Positions 31,674-42,720 of a stretch of 64,000 nt of DNA are shown in pieces. Location: the NCBI GenBank assembly GCA_021234155.1, contig JAJEKV010000018.1, positions 12,377,654 to 12,441,653 on the forward strand, written 5' to 3'. A model generated the notes under the pieces. That model saw only the letters and a list, made by a program, of their open reading frames with translations. It searched no databases and was not told the DNA's origin. This stretch comes from Isoetes taiwanensis. Lineage: Eukaryota > Streptophyta > Lycopodiopsida > Isoetales > Isoetaceae. The translations under genes and the position numbers were made by a program. The number at the start of each line of letters is the position of its first letter. Position 1 is the stretch's first letter.

Positions 31674-32227
31674 TGTGACGTCTCCTACTTCTCTACGATG
31701 CTCCCATCGTATCAGAAGGCGGAGTTCATCCCCCTGACAGCCAAACTGGCAAAGGCCATCCACCTGGCGCCAATCCCAAGGACTGGGTCAGTAAGGAAGA
31801 GTGGATGGGTCATTTGCCCCGTCTTCCTTCGGGCTCGACCTAGCTGCAGAAGCGCGAATAAACATGAGCACATAACATCAATATATCAACAAATCACCCC
31901 AAGGATCACATCCTAACATAACATATACAACAACATCAATAACATCAACATAGGGGAATCCTACCGAAGGTTCAGACTCATGGGGGGAGTGACTGACGGC
32001 TTGGGTCTCCAGAGGTCAATGCAGACCGAATTCATGGCAATTGGATTGGGCTGGCATAAGAACATGGTTGTTGGGTAGTCCACTCTATCCGCCCCTCCCG
32101 TGCACACTTTGCGGAGTAGGTTGAAAAGTATTGGGACTGGACCGTAGCCTGCCGGGGGCATAGCCAAGAGGGCTACTACTGGTTTGCATCTCCCTAGTCT
32201 TGACGAGGCAGGAGGAGAGTCACCTCC
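31674..32227 (-). repeat. 5' LTR of the Ty3 element (outer part missing)
   Basis: The inner end ...GTCACA is next to the PBS. Plus-strand 31783-32220 matches 12619-13085 of the 3' LTR with few differences. Similarity stops at about 32227, so roughly 1 kb of the LTR's upstream part, with its promoter, is lost. Confidence 0.85.
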
Positions 32228-32329
32228 CTACAGAAAATGGCCATAAAACGTGCTCAAAATTTTTTTATCTCCAATTGGAATCACGAAATTTCTCATTTTA
32301 ATAAAATTGTGCTTATCTAGAATAGGCAG

Positions 32330-32400
32330 TGGCTGAAGAAGATGATGAGGAGGATGTCTCAGAGCCTTTGCTCGACAACAAATATCAAAGGATCGAATAA
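32330..32400 (+). pseudogene. Possible terminal exon of an unidentified gene
   Basis: The frame AEEDDEEDVSEPLLDNKYQR, then IE and a stop, is preceded by a splice-acceptor-like TAGGCAG. The acidic C-terminal tail is well conserved in codon sense but I do not recognise the protein. It stands alone, next to the broken LTR. Confidence 0.3.
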
Positions 32401-32439
32401 AGACTGTGACAGAGCAATGGAGCCAAAACGACCAATACT

Positions 32440-32775
32440 CTCGCCTGAGTTCAAGAGTCTTGGCTACTCCAAAATGCCTAGCTATAGATGAATCGTTACA
32501 CTGAGCCTAGACATTTCAAAGCCTAGAAGCACCATCAAGAACATAGAAGAGTCCATTGCGGAATAGTAACCCATCATGAATCTCAAAATGATCATAGTCT
32601 GACCGTATTTGCAGAGTAGATGATGTTGAACCAAGAAGTAGAAATACATCCTGAACCAATGGACCAGATGGGAGAGATGCGTGAATAGATTCCAACAAGG
32701 ATGCATTGTAAGGCCTCTCGGACAAAGTGATGGCCATAAGCTGGAAGTGATCAGACCCGAAAAAAACATGTGACC
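32440..32775 (-). mobile_element. Fragment of a chromovirus integrase region
   Basis: DHFEIHDGLLFRNGLFYVLD reads as the N-terminal part of a Ty3 integrase. By nucleotide sequence it matches 54025-54310 of the chromovirus at 52-58 kb (shared TTCAAGAGTCTTGGCTACTC and CAAAATGATCATAGTC-type blocks). It is a short isolated remnant of that family. Confidence 0.75.
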
Positions 32776-33774
32776 AAGTCCTTCAAAAGAGGCGCCCTCA
32801 GCAAGCCCTCAATGTCTTTAAAAGATTTTAAAGTTACTTGGTTTCTTGTAATTGATCCGCCCCTGGCCTTGGAAGTTAAAACCATCAAGGTGGTTGAAAT
32901 GAATGTTGAACAATTCTTTAAACTATCTTTATCTATACTCAGCTCCCTAAATGGACAAGTCTTTAAGTATACCTCAATAAGCCTTTACATCTTAGCTTAT
33001 AGTTGAGGTTTCTTTGTTTGATACTACATGTCTTTTCCTATTGGACTTTACAAATAGAGAATGAGACATAAATTTCAATGAAAAAAGTATGTATAATCGA
33101 ACAGGAGATAGTGTCATTTGCACAATAAATATATGTGCGTTTTTGGAATCAAATGATTCCATCTTGGTAATGATTATACTATCTTGACCTTCCATAGAAA
33201 GTAATCAACCTAATTCGTTTTGTAGCATCTTGGATCCATCATCCAGCCAATATTTAAATCACAATGATTGTTACCGCTAAAGTCAAGAAAAAGTTTTAAC
33301 AAGTTCCCTCTTAGTAAAAACAGGAGCATGCTAAATTAGTAAACTACAAGGCCGCCGCGAACATTTCTCTTCACTCACTCACTTATTAGTTTGAAACCTT
33401 GTGCGAAGTTGGAACGCATTCTACGCGCTACTGCTCAAAGTCCGTCGTTAAACTTTTTGTAGAGACACACAGTTTTCATTCACTTGGAGTGCGCAGATCA
33501 ATATATAATGCATTTGCCACAGTAACCTTCGATCCCAAACAACATTTTTGCCACATTGCAATGTACAAAAGATGTTGGCTCTTAAATTCGTCAACATAGA
33601 ATTGAGAATCCCAACATCCATATATTTTCATACGTAAGAAAAAACTCAAGGGAATTCAGTGATACATGCAAGTGATACATGCAGTAATAAATATGGCCCT
33701 AGCAAATATGGCCCTAGCAAGTTGATTGGTTTTTCTTCAAGTCTTTCAACAAACCAACAATCCGTTGCATTGCA
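32776..33774. other. No gene recognised
   Basis: AT-rich sequence without recognisable coding regions. A short direct repeat AAATATGGCCCTAGCAA occurs twice at about 33688-33721. Confidence 0.5.
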
Positions 33775-34180
33775 TTGTTAGTCGTTTCGAAGGGCACTCA
33801 GCATTACATAAATATGCAATTCGCAACATTTCAAGCATTTCCTCAGTTTAACATGGGAAAGCGACTTCATGCTGGAAATGGTTGGCTCCATATAGATCCA
33901 TTTGTTGATCCATTTGTTGGGAGCACTCTTGTTGACATGTATTATGCCAAATATGGATGTGTAGAGGATGCATGGAAGGTGTTTGATAGGGTTGTAGTAA
34001 GGGATATTGTGGCTTAGAATACCATGATCGCTGGCTATAACCATCGTGGTAACGAAAAGGAGCAATAAAACTATTTAACCAAATACGAGAAGATTGCAGA
34101 AAGCTGAACGATGTCACTTTTATTCGCATGTTGCATGCCTGTGCCTCGGTAACAGCCCTAGAACATGGAAAGGGGTAGAC
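33775..34180 (+). pseudogene. PPR protein fragment (PLS class)
   Basis: GKRLHAGNGWLHIDPFVDPF, then GSTLVDMYYAKYGCVEDAWK and VFDRVVVRDIVA, followed after one stop by NTMIAGYNHRGNEKEA in another frame and TFIRMLHACASVTALEHGK. These are the helix pairs of pentatricopeptide repeats; PLS-class proteins bind organelle RNA. There are one stop (TAG at 34016-34018) and at least one frameshift. Only three or four repeats remain, without a start or C-terminal E/DYW domain, so it is a pseudogene fragment. Confidence 0.8.
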
Positions 34181-34196
34181 TTCGTTATTCGGCAGG

Positions 34197-34813
34197 AAAA
34201 AATTCCACACGATCATTATCAATGGATGAAAAGTCTGAAATGGTTTCTCCATCCAGTTGAACAGCTATAATACGATCGATCAGGCACCAACCTGGGGATC
34301 GCAGATCCAGATATTGATCAGACCCAGGGCATAATCTGCAGAAATAAAACACTTTACTTAGTGTAAGATGTAAATGAGTTTCTATTGATGAATAATTCCA
34401 TATACACTTACGGGTATTTTTTCTGAAACCCATGCAATTTTGCTCTGTCCATAAAGAGAAGCCATTCTTCTGGGACCTAATAGAATACCAGGACATCTTT
34501 GATTCAAGCATTGTTATACAGAGATAAAAAAAGAACCTGCACAAAAGCTCACCCATGTATCATGTCTATGAGATAATGACTCCCATTTGACGAGATATTG
34601 GATACCTTCTGCTGTACTACGCCTACCCAGAACAGCACCAACCTTTCTCATGGGATACGTTTTAATCGACTTCTTCTGCTTGCTCGGCTTCGTGCAATAT
34701 GGGCAGAACCAATCACCGTCAGGAATGCTTTCTAGTGGTCGAATTAAACAAAATGTGTGAAAGGCATGTGCGTCTCCATCACAAAGCAAGAGTATGTTGT
34801 CTGCACCTCCGTA
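34197..34813 (-). pseudogene. Fragment of a PHD-finger/chromodomain protein (CHD/PICKLE-related type)
   Basis: Three exons with splice signals. Exon 34813-34553 holds the second half of a PHD finger (GGADNILLLCDG, AFHTFCLIRPLESIPDGDWF, CPYC) and the start of a chromodomain (EGIQYLVKWESLSHRHDTW). Exon 34476-34412 reads VPEEWLLFMDRAKLHGFQKK. Exon 34335-34197 includes WCLIDRIIAVQLDGETISDF. PHD plus chromodomain in this order is typical of CHD3-type chromatin remodellers; other chromatin readers are possible. One expected zinc-ligand cysteine in the CDGCxxAFH block is lost (CDGDAHAFH), the first Cys pair is absent, and no helicase part follows, so it is a decayed fragment. Confidence 0.65.
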
Positions 34814-35070
34814 CTGTACACGAACAATAAGACACAGACTAAGTGTTGAAAGGCAATTTCTGAGATTATAAAGTCTGGATTTGAAGCAACCGCCCATCAG
34901 ATGATCCGGATTTGCCTTTGAGACATGCCATAGCCTGCAGAAGAATGCGGACCAGTTCTGTGCTCCCAAATCGTATCAAAGGGGAAAAACAGAGTATTTT
35001 TTAGGGAAAACAGAGCATATCGCAGCAAAAACAGGGGATTTCAGTGCAGAAATAGGGGATTTTTGTGCCC

Positions 35071-35222
35071 AAACAGGTTGAATCTGTCAATCCAATAGCT
35101 TTTAACCAAGAAATTCAAAAATCCATTTGCAAGGAAGAGCCCGCAAGGCATTACAGAGGCGTTAGGAGAAGACCATGGGGAAATTTTGCCGCAGAAATCA
35201 GGGATTCTTGTCTCAGAAGCAA
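35071..35222 (+). pseudogene. AP2/ERF DNA-binding domain fragment
   Basis: RHYRGVRRRPWGNFAAEIRD is the start of the AP2/ERF domain, the three-stranded DNA-binding sheet of plant ethylene-response factors (usual wording YRGVRxRPWGKFAAEIRD). It breaks off right after this, where 'WLGTF' and the helix should follow. The short N-terminal part VESVNPIAFNQEIQKSICKE is open. It is a truncated fragment and has no start codon or stop in context. Confidence 0.75.
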
Positions 35223-35511
35223 TCTATACAACCACATAATCCACACATGTGTTCGCCGCCATTTGGATCTGCCATAAACTTATGACAGATGGCCGGAGCA
35301 GCCAGGCAAACTGCATATTCTATCTGGCGCAAGACGATCCACAGCTAATTTCCATTTTTCTAATCCGGGAAAAACATGCGTGACGTTAGAATTTATAATT
35401 TTGTGCCACGCGGGCGTCCCTATCGGACATAATAGATTATATATGTGTAGATAAACTAATAAACCTGTCGTCCTCAAAATATTCCTCTTTCATGCTCAGG
35501 TTGCAATTCAT

Positions 35512-38500
35512 ATGGCGATGGCGATGGCGATGATAATGCTGTCTTGCCTTATTCTAAGCAGCATCCTTGAGAATTCTCTAGCTGTGAATTCGGAACTGCT
35601 CGAAGATCCAACAGGTATGATGGATTGCTATTCCGGCCAGTTTGGGAAAATTCGTGAAGGAAAGCACGCATCCTTGGCACAGAACTTGCATGTGGACATT
35701 GAAAGGCTGCAAAATCAGGTAGGCCAGAATGAATTACATGCATCTTGTAGTTTCTGAACGCTAAAATAAATCTATGCGCTGTAGTAGATTGATGTGTTGG
35801 CAGGTTTTTCCGATACACCAGCCCCATCAGTGACCCGTATCCTGTACACACAAAATGACATCGCTGCACGCAGGTCGGTTCTATTGACATTACAAGTCTA
35901 TGGATGCACTACTATGAACCAATTTAGAACTGCAGATATGTAAAGAATTTGATGGAACTCGCTGGATTGGAAGTGCGAGAGGATGCAATTGGAAATATTT
36001 TTGGAAGATGGTAAGTTCTTTATTCTTTTCTTTCTATGCCAAGGCATTGCTTAACCTCATACATATGTTTATACGTCAATTCCAAAAAGGTTTCATTGAA
36101 TTGAAAGAATTGAGAGATAAGTGGCTACCTTCTCTTGTAGCTGGTTCTCTCCTGCTTGTCAAAGGACTCATTCTTAATGACCCACTAGTCAGGGTGCAGC
36201 TGTTATTGACAGGCCTCAACAGTAACGGCCTTTGGCCTTTAGATCTAATGTCATGCGTTGCGACGGAAACCTTGATTCTGATTCGAAAGTACCAAATTAG
36301 ACACTAAAGCAGGTCATAGAGCACATCAGATATTCATTGAGTATTAAGTGGGATACAAGGTAGCTGAGCTCTTCATGGCCATTTAGTGGTTGATATGTTC
36401 CTATGTGATTTCAATTAGATATGGCACAATGATTTCAATTGGGTATGGTACAAGTGTACATTTGACAGCAGAAGAGTTCAGAAAGAAGATTATACCACTT
36501 CTATTGCATCCTCATACTCTGCTCAAAAGGTTGGCCTTGGCATTTGGAGGAAGTCTACATCCGAAAACCATGTATTGCAGGATAGATAATTTTTCAACAA
36601 CTAAAGGTCATCATTTTGTTTTTATGCTGCTTTTAACTTTAGATACATAAAGAATGAAAGAGTGTGCTTGCAAATGCCGTGGAGATCAGTCAAATTCTAC
36701 GGTCAATGTTATTTTGTTTACTAGGATACTCCCAAGATTTGTTAGAGGATGCTTGAATAGAAGTACATTATATGAGAACCAAGGTGAAATGCACTGTTCT
36801 TCTAAATGCATGTGGAACAAAAGAACATCATGCAGGTAGGAAGCGTTGTATAAGCTAACGTTTCAACTTGAAGAGATGGTATGATAGCTAATATTTGCAT
36901 TGCAGTTGGAATCTACAAATAACTTAGAACTTGTTGTGTCAGGGAAGGAACTGAGACTACTGCAGGAGCTGTTGCTTCAGGATCTCACACAGATGCAATT
37001 CCCTATGCTGGAAAATATGATGGGGTGGTTGGAGTGTTGGGTGCAATTGAAGCCATCCAAGCACTAAGAAGGTCTTATTAACAAGAGCTCTGCTATTTAT
37101 GAAATATATTTTCTTGTTCCATTGTTTTACCCAACGAAAGATTTAAGCTAAATTTCAAGTGACGACTCCAGTAATAAATTTATCTATCCATTATGTTTTA
37201 ACAGAGACTTGAAGGCTCAAAAAAAAAAAAAGAGTCAGTTTTGCAAAATTTGATTAAGGATTCAATCACCATGCGATCTACACATCTTTATTTATGTTAT
37301 GGCTTTCCCATGGTTGATTTGGTTTTACCTAATTTCAGTGCAGGCTTTCAGCCTAAAAGATCACTGGAGGTGATCATGTTCACTTCTGAAGAACCTACAC
37401 GTTTTGGAATAGGGTGTCTTGGAAGGTTAAAGTCGCTTCAGCTTTTGTGTTTTTGTCTTCTCACATAAGCAGGGGATTGATACTTTTTTCTTTACAGTCG
37501 CATGCTAGCAGATATACATTTTGCAGACGTTCTGAGGACAGCCATGGACAAGGATAATCTCTCATTTGTCCAAGCTGCCCATCATGCTGGCTACATGGAT
37601 GCTGATAAGGGCTTAGAAACTGTGGCTATTTCCAAGGGTACATATTCGTCATTCGTAGAGTTGCATATTGAGCAAGGACCTATTCTGGAAGATGAAGGTA
37701 AGATTTTTTTGATTTGCAATGTAATGTTCAGTTGTTATGATACGAATAGACATTAATTCTGCTACTTGATACCAGGGTTACCTGTGGGTATAGTTACGGC
37801 AATTGCAGGACCTGCTACCATTAGAGTCGAGTTCAAGGGTGATGGTGGTCATGCTGGAGCAGTATTGATGCCATTCAGGTTTGTTCCTCGAACTTCAAGT
37901 TTTCTATGGCCTTTTCTCTCAACTGATGATTTAAGTTTTTGACATGAAATCTTTTCCAATTCAAGCGAAGAACAACTTCTAATTCATCCATCAATCTTCC
38001 TACATCTGTGATTGAGGATTCTGCGGCAGTCACACTTGTTATTAGTAACTTTGCTCCTCGTCATTCCTTCATATTCCTTGAAATTCTCAATCGTCATATT
38101 ATCTTGTTATTGGTGGTTATCGGAAGTGAAACATGTTTTAAGGTGTTCTCTTCCTAATTATAGGTCCAACCTTATGGCTTACTAGAATCAGCTACTCTAA
38201 TGCATCATAGAATAGCTCCTTTGATTGACTATGTTTGGAAGAGAATAGAGTTAAGTGATGCCAATACTAGTCTTGTACTTCAGGCCATAATTTAAGAGTC
38301 GAACCAGGGCTTGGTTCTGAATATACAAGCATATGTAAAGAATTTAACCACTGCAATGGGACAGACAAAACGATATCATGAATCTTAATGATCAATGCAA
38401 TGGGCATTCATTGATTACCGTCTCCTTGGGTAAGGAGCACGGTGATCCCCAACTAATTGTGTTAACCCTCAAAGTTGCCGAACTGTTTAGTTGGTTTAAC

Positions 38501-40646
38501 AATTTCTTTCTTCTCGCTGTCTAGTTTGAATGTCTTTTCAAGCCATTACACTTTTTCCGCTTATAATAAAGCTGCTTTCTTAGGGTAAATAGTGGTGGAC
38601 TCCAGAAGAGCTAGTTCAGCCTGTTACTCTGAGTATACATGAGGAGTATATGATTAATTTAAGCATTCCATAGTCGGCTAGAGCTGTTAATTTGCTTGCC
38701 TCCTGCATTTTAGGGTTGGGATTAAGAAGATGAGTCTTTGGAGTTTACACGGAAGATGCAATAAGCTAAACTATGCAGGTGCAAATTTTGCACTGTACCT
38801 TGCAGTAATGCTTGTCGTTATGGTCTACATGCAATCAAGGATTGGGAAATAGATCTATATAATGAAAGATTAATAGATGTGGTTTGACATTGAGAGATGG
38901 GAAGAAACTTCACTCTCATGATAACTTATAAATTCTAACATTCTCTAAAATAAACTTCCAGGAATGATGCAGGTCTAGCAGCTGCAGAAATGGCATTAGC
39001 CGTGGAGAAGCATGTCCTAGAATCTGGTTCTATTGATACTGTTGGCACCACAGGTCTGATCTGGTCATATCGCTTATGGAACTAAAAAAAACCAGTTTTA
39101 ATGAATCGGTTATACACAAAAATGCAATGGCAACTGAATAAATTCCTGTGTTCCTTTGAAAGTGATTTCTACTATTGTCCATATGGGGCCTAAAACTTTA
39201 TTAGGCAGAAACAGGGAGCTGTTGCAACTGAGAGGCATTTTTCTTAGAGGAAGGCGTGTTAGTGTCCTTTTCGAAAACTCACTTTATATGAGAAAGCTCC
39301 CATTTTGTAATAACTACATATAAACCCTCAGCATGAAAGAGTACTTGGACATGTTTCTCATATGACATTTTGAGCTTCCGTTTGTGTTTAGCTGTGGATC
39401 TTAGAAATAACTCATGGTCTTTACTGTAATTGGATTTATTGAGGTGATTGAGAAACTATCCCAATGGCATAGATCACTAACTGACAAACTTGCTTGAGAA
39501 TGTCTTTGTGGATGTGGGAACTCTTTTTTAAGTTTAACTGAGAAGATGCATTTGAGCCACACTTGCTGAGTGATCACAGTGGCACAGGTACTGACTGGTG
39601 AATAAGTCTAGCCAGAGTCTCTAGGATATATGATTGGTAGTTCATAACGAATGTTTTGAGAGTTCTTCTAATGAGAGTTTTCAGTAATCTGATTCTACAT
39701 TTTGTGAATTCATATTTTTATACTGGGACAGGCGTTTTGGAGGTGCATCCAGGAGCTGTGAATAGTATCCCTCGTCAAGCACGTTTGGAAATAGGTATGT
39801 ATATCCATCACTCGAGGAATTAAGAATATGGCCAAAGAAGAGACACCTTATTTTCTTATGGATGAATAGTTGCTTATATTATTGGCAGACATGATGGCTG
39901 TGCATAGATCTTGCATATCCATCTAGATATTGGGGTTTAGGGTTTACCAACCTCAAATCAAGACTCCAACCATATTGGCACACTCTAGAAGTGCATTCAT
40001 CTCAATTGTTCCTTATATTACCATAACTGATGTGTTAGCATTGTTGGTAAACAGGCAACTAAAGACAAACTTTGTCCTTCCAGATATCCGAGACATTGAC
40101 TATGATAGAAGGAATCTTATAATTGACCAGATAGACGCCTCTGCCAAGAAGATTGCTTTTAAACGTCATGTTGCCATTGCAAATTTTACTATAATCAATC
40201 AAGATCCACCAGCACAGAGCGCGGATTTTGTCATTCAGGCTGCACTTCTTTCTTGTAAACAATTGAACCTGGCACACAAGCTAATGATCAGCAGAGCTTA
40301 CCATGATTCTTTATTCATGGCCAGGTTTGATTATACATATCAGTATATAACACAACTTGCTTATCCGAGCGTTGGATGCATTTTCTAAAACAACATTATG
40401 TGTTTATTGCAGGCTAACACCAACATCTATGATTTTTATTCCATGCTATAGAGGTACTTCTATGTTTTCATGATAGCTGACAACGTTTGAGAGAAGAGTC
40501 CTAATGTTTTATAATAAATGTTATCAGGTTATAGCCATAGACCAGACGAATATGCATCGAGAGAAAACATTGAAAATGGTGTTCGTGTCTTGGCATTGAC
40601 GTTGGCCGCATTGTCGGAATATGAAAGCGTCCTCCCTGAATATTAA
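35512..40646 (+). CDS. UAH: Ureidoglycolate amidohydrolase, complete 12-exon gene
   Basis: Exons: 35512-35718, 35788-35873, 35936-36010, 36943-37071, 37339-37425, 37498-37697, 37776-37878, 38962-39053, 39732-39794, 40084-40324, 40413-40453, 40528-40646. All introns are GT-AG and the joined frame is open: 1443 bp, 480 residues, close to the usual plant length. The enzyme (peptidase M20/carbamoylase family) splits S-ureidoglycolate to glyoxylate, CO2 and ammonia, the last step of purine-ureide breakdown, in the endoplasmic reticulum. Metal and substrate motifs are present: GSHTDAIPYAGKYDG, TSEEPTRFG, VELHIEQGPILEDEG, GGHAGAV, MISRAYHDSLFMA. The N-terminus MAMAMAMIMLSCLILSSIL fits an ER signal peptide. 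The start is the first ATG before it. Exon 2 begins at 35788, not at the stronger-looking AG at 35803, because only that keeps the frame (IDVLAGFSDTPAPSVTR). This appears to be the only intact host gene here. Confidence 0.95.
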
Positions 40647-40725
40647 AGTATTTGGGGCGTTGCGTGTCTTGGCATTGACGTGGCCACATTGTCTGAATAT
40701 AAAAGCTAACTCCGTGAATGTTGGG
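40586..40725 (+). repeat. Imperfect tandem duplication across the UAH stop codon
   Basis: CGTGTCTTGGCATTGACG and the following ~45 bp (40586-40648, the end of the last coding exon) recur at about 40661-40725 with several differences. The second copy lies in the 3' untranslated region and its frame contains a stop. Confidence 0.8.
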
Positions 40726-41071
40726 ACTCATGCTAAATAAATGCAAGGCCATTTCAACTTTTTTTAAAAACATCAGCCCGTAGATTTGGCAAAGATGGGG
40801 GACCGGGTGCGGACCTTTTTTATGAAAACCTGTTCCCTGAAATAAACTCCCTTGCGGCCTCCCGGCTACCGCCAGGGGGTTTACCCTCGAGCCAATGCAG
40901 TTAAGCCACATAAATGTCCACAAGGATGAATTTTTGCTAGATGGTAAAAAAGAGAGAACAAATTTGGTCTACAGCAATATTTTGATCTTCATCTTCAGTT
41001 GAAGCATCGCCATAACGTAAAGGATCTTGATCTTAGGCGAGATATGGAGCACCATCGCCCGAGCGGATGCC
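40726..41071. other. UAH downstream region; no gene recognised
   Basis: It probably contains the 3' end of the UAH transcript (AATAAA-like ATAAATG near 40738) and then intergenic sequence. Nothing else is recognised. Confidence 0.4.
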
Positions 41072-41850
41072 TTTAAGAATAGAATAGAGTTTTTATCGTC
41101 TACAGAGACCAATTGGCCTATGGGACCCAATAAGAGGCGCAGTAAGCGTATTACTGTCCGGGTTAAAAAAAGGGTTTTTGGGGGAAAAACCGTGACAGGA
41201 ATAGGCTTACTGTCAAACTGTACGAAAACAAACACAAATATAGATAGACATATGTACATGCAAATATAGATAGACATATGTACATGCATTAGGTAAGTGG
41301 CCGAGGGCCAAGCTGATCTCGGCGATCCATAAGCCCAACCTCCGTACCGAGCTCGTGCTCAGCATCTCGTGCAGGGGCTAGCCAGGATGGACCATCTCAG
41401 TATAAAGCGTTGAGAAAGCCTCTTCTGACGCAGCTCCCCAATCCATCTCCCTGTCTCAATCCGGAGATGGTGTGCACCTGTGCGGATAGAGGCAATGGAT
41501 CTGCGCGTTTTCATGGGTAGATGAGTGCGCAGCGTTGCGGGCCCCGCTCCAACCTGGGATTTATATGGCGTTGATAATGTGCCGTCTTGACCTGTTCAAG
41601 GGTGCTGGCATCCCATAGCTTACTGAGGAAGCATGTGTCAAGGTACTGTCTGAGACTGCGGCGATCTGCCTCTGTTTGCACTTGGATGCACCTGTGCTCC
41701 GCAGGCTTTTAGGCGTTGAAGCCCCATTGATCCTCTATGCTGACCACGTTCTAGAAGTAGACGATGTGTCTGTCAAGGGCTCCTCTTTGAAGAGGCAAGA
41801 AACCTGTTTCCTGCAACAGTATTTGGTATGGGACTGTGGACTTCACCCCC
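41072..41850 (-). mobile_element. LINE 3' fragment, minus orientation
   Basis: It is the reverse complement of the family at 0.85-3.0 kb: GGACCAATTGGCCTATGGGACCC-like block at 41105-41128, then GTGTGCACCTGTGCGGATAG (41470-41490), and the CTGCAACA / AACGTGTCTATC-type block near 41760-41825 matching 2050-2120. Its tail on the minus strand is GATAAAAACTCTATTCTATTC, an ATTCT-type repeat. Truncated at its 5' side. Confidence 0.8.
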
Positions 41851-42039
41851 TAGGGCTATGGCAGCAAATCATGCTGCCATAGCCCTGCAGACCAAGAAAG
41901 GGAAAAAAATGCTCACGAATTTCGCCTCCGGTCTTGAAACCTTAGATCCGACCATGTTTTGGAGGGAGTAATGGCCCACTCTCGGCCATTACCCGACGTA
42001 AAGGTCCAGACCATGCAATTTCGTCCGCCACATGTGCGG

Positions 42040-42504
42040 TGACGTGGCGGAGGTATAAAAAGTTTATTTTTCATGTCATCAAACCCTTTTTCCCATTGTC
42101 GTCGAAGTCCGGCGATGGCGCCTGTGTTCTGCTAACTTCAGCTATGGCGCCCATTGCCTTTTTGATCGACGCTAGCCTTGAATCTGCTATTGCTACTCGA
42201 TGACAGAATTTGGCGAAGTTTTGCGAAGTTTCTTGAGAGATTTTGGATTTTTGGATCTCCGGTTATGGCGCTTGTTGCTTTCTTGTCAGATGATGCATTT
42301 TAATCTTCTGTTGCTGCTTCATTAGGAAGTTTGGCGTCTGTAGAGAGGTTTTCTTGCATATTCTTAATAAAAGTTGTTGCATGCAAGTTTTAACTTGCTT
42401 TTTGCTTGTTTAGCATCTTTAACAAGTGTTTTTTTTTTTTAAAGGACGACAAGTGTCTTTAACAAGTGTTTGAATGCTCGGATCTTCAAAATGGTAAGCA
42501 TGCA
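42040..42504 (+). other. Possible promoter and first exon of a short transcription unit
   Basis: A TATA box (GGTATAAAAAG, 42052-42062) follows GACGTGGCGG (41-51). About 430 bp downstream CAAAATG meets GTAAGC (42495), a good donor. The Helitron begins a few bases later. The matching acceptor would be TTTTTCTTGCAG at 48631-48642. The first exon has several short upstream ATGs and no long frame, so the unit may be non-coding or encode a very small protein. Confidence 0.35.
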
Positions 42505-42616
42505 TCTATCTATATATAGTAATAAAGGAGTTTTGGGATAATCTGTGCGCGCAGTTTGAGCGGTAGATTTTTTTATTTTATTTTGGTTTGTTAGATTTTC
42601 GGTTTCAATTTTGTTT

Positions 42617-42720
42617 GATGCGGTGTTCCCTCTCCTGCTTCAGGGTCTTCGAAATTGGTTCTTCCAGTGATGCGGTGTTCCCTCTCCTGCTTCAGGGTCT
42701 TAGAAATTGGTTCTTCCAGT
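42617..42720 (+). repeat. 52-bp tandem duplication near the Helitron 5' end
   Basis: The unit GATGCGGTGTTCCCTCTCCT...TTCTTCCAGT occurs twice in direct succession with a single C/A difference in 52 bp, so it is a recent duplication. Confidence 0.9.

Larger units (their letters stand above)
12619..32227 (-). mobile_element. Large Ty3 retrotransposon with two accessory genes, interrupted by nested insertions
   Basis: Minus-strand element: truncated 5' LTR (32227-31674), PBS, accessory gene 1 (H3-like), accessory gene 2, gag, pol with a C-terminal chromodomain, non-coding 3' region, PPT and 3' LTR (14034-12619). A solo LTR with its own nested insertions (14627-22611) must be removed to join the internal sequence from 22612 to 14626. 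After removal the internal region is about 9.6 kb and a whole LTR is about 1.5 kb, so the intact element would be near 12.7 kb, large for the group. The two LTR segments that overlap (about 430 bp) look roughly 95-97% identical by eye, which suggests a fairly recent insertion. Both outer LTR edges are truncated, so no target duplication can be read. Confidence 0.85.

Noticed and set aside
22612-31674. A Ty3 element with inverted, not direct, LTRs
   Set aside because: The plus-oriented LTR at 22.6 kb has its own GTTGC target duplication (14622 and 22612) and is a nested solo LTR. The true 3' LTR, with a polypurine tract, is at 12619-14034 in the right orientation.
32228-35500. A second Helitron carrying the gene fragments
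   Set aside because: No 5' TC start of the right type and no 3' hairpin followed by CTRR were found at either side.
35788-35804. A frameshift between UAH exons 1 and 2
   Set aside because: Using the AG at 35787 as acceptor, not the AG at 35803, gives an open frame that matches the family. No frameshift is needed.
37339-37344. A stop codon at the start of UAH exon 5
   Set aside because: It arises only if the acceptor at 37343 is used. The acceptor at 37338 keeps the frame (SAGFQPKRSLE).
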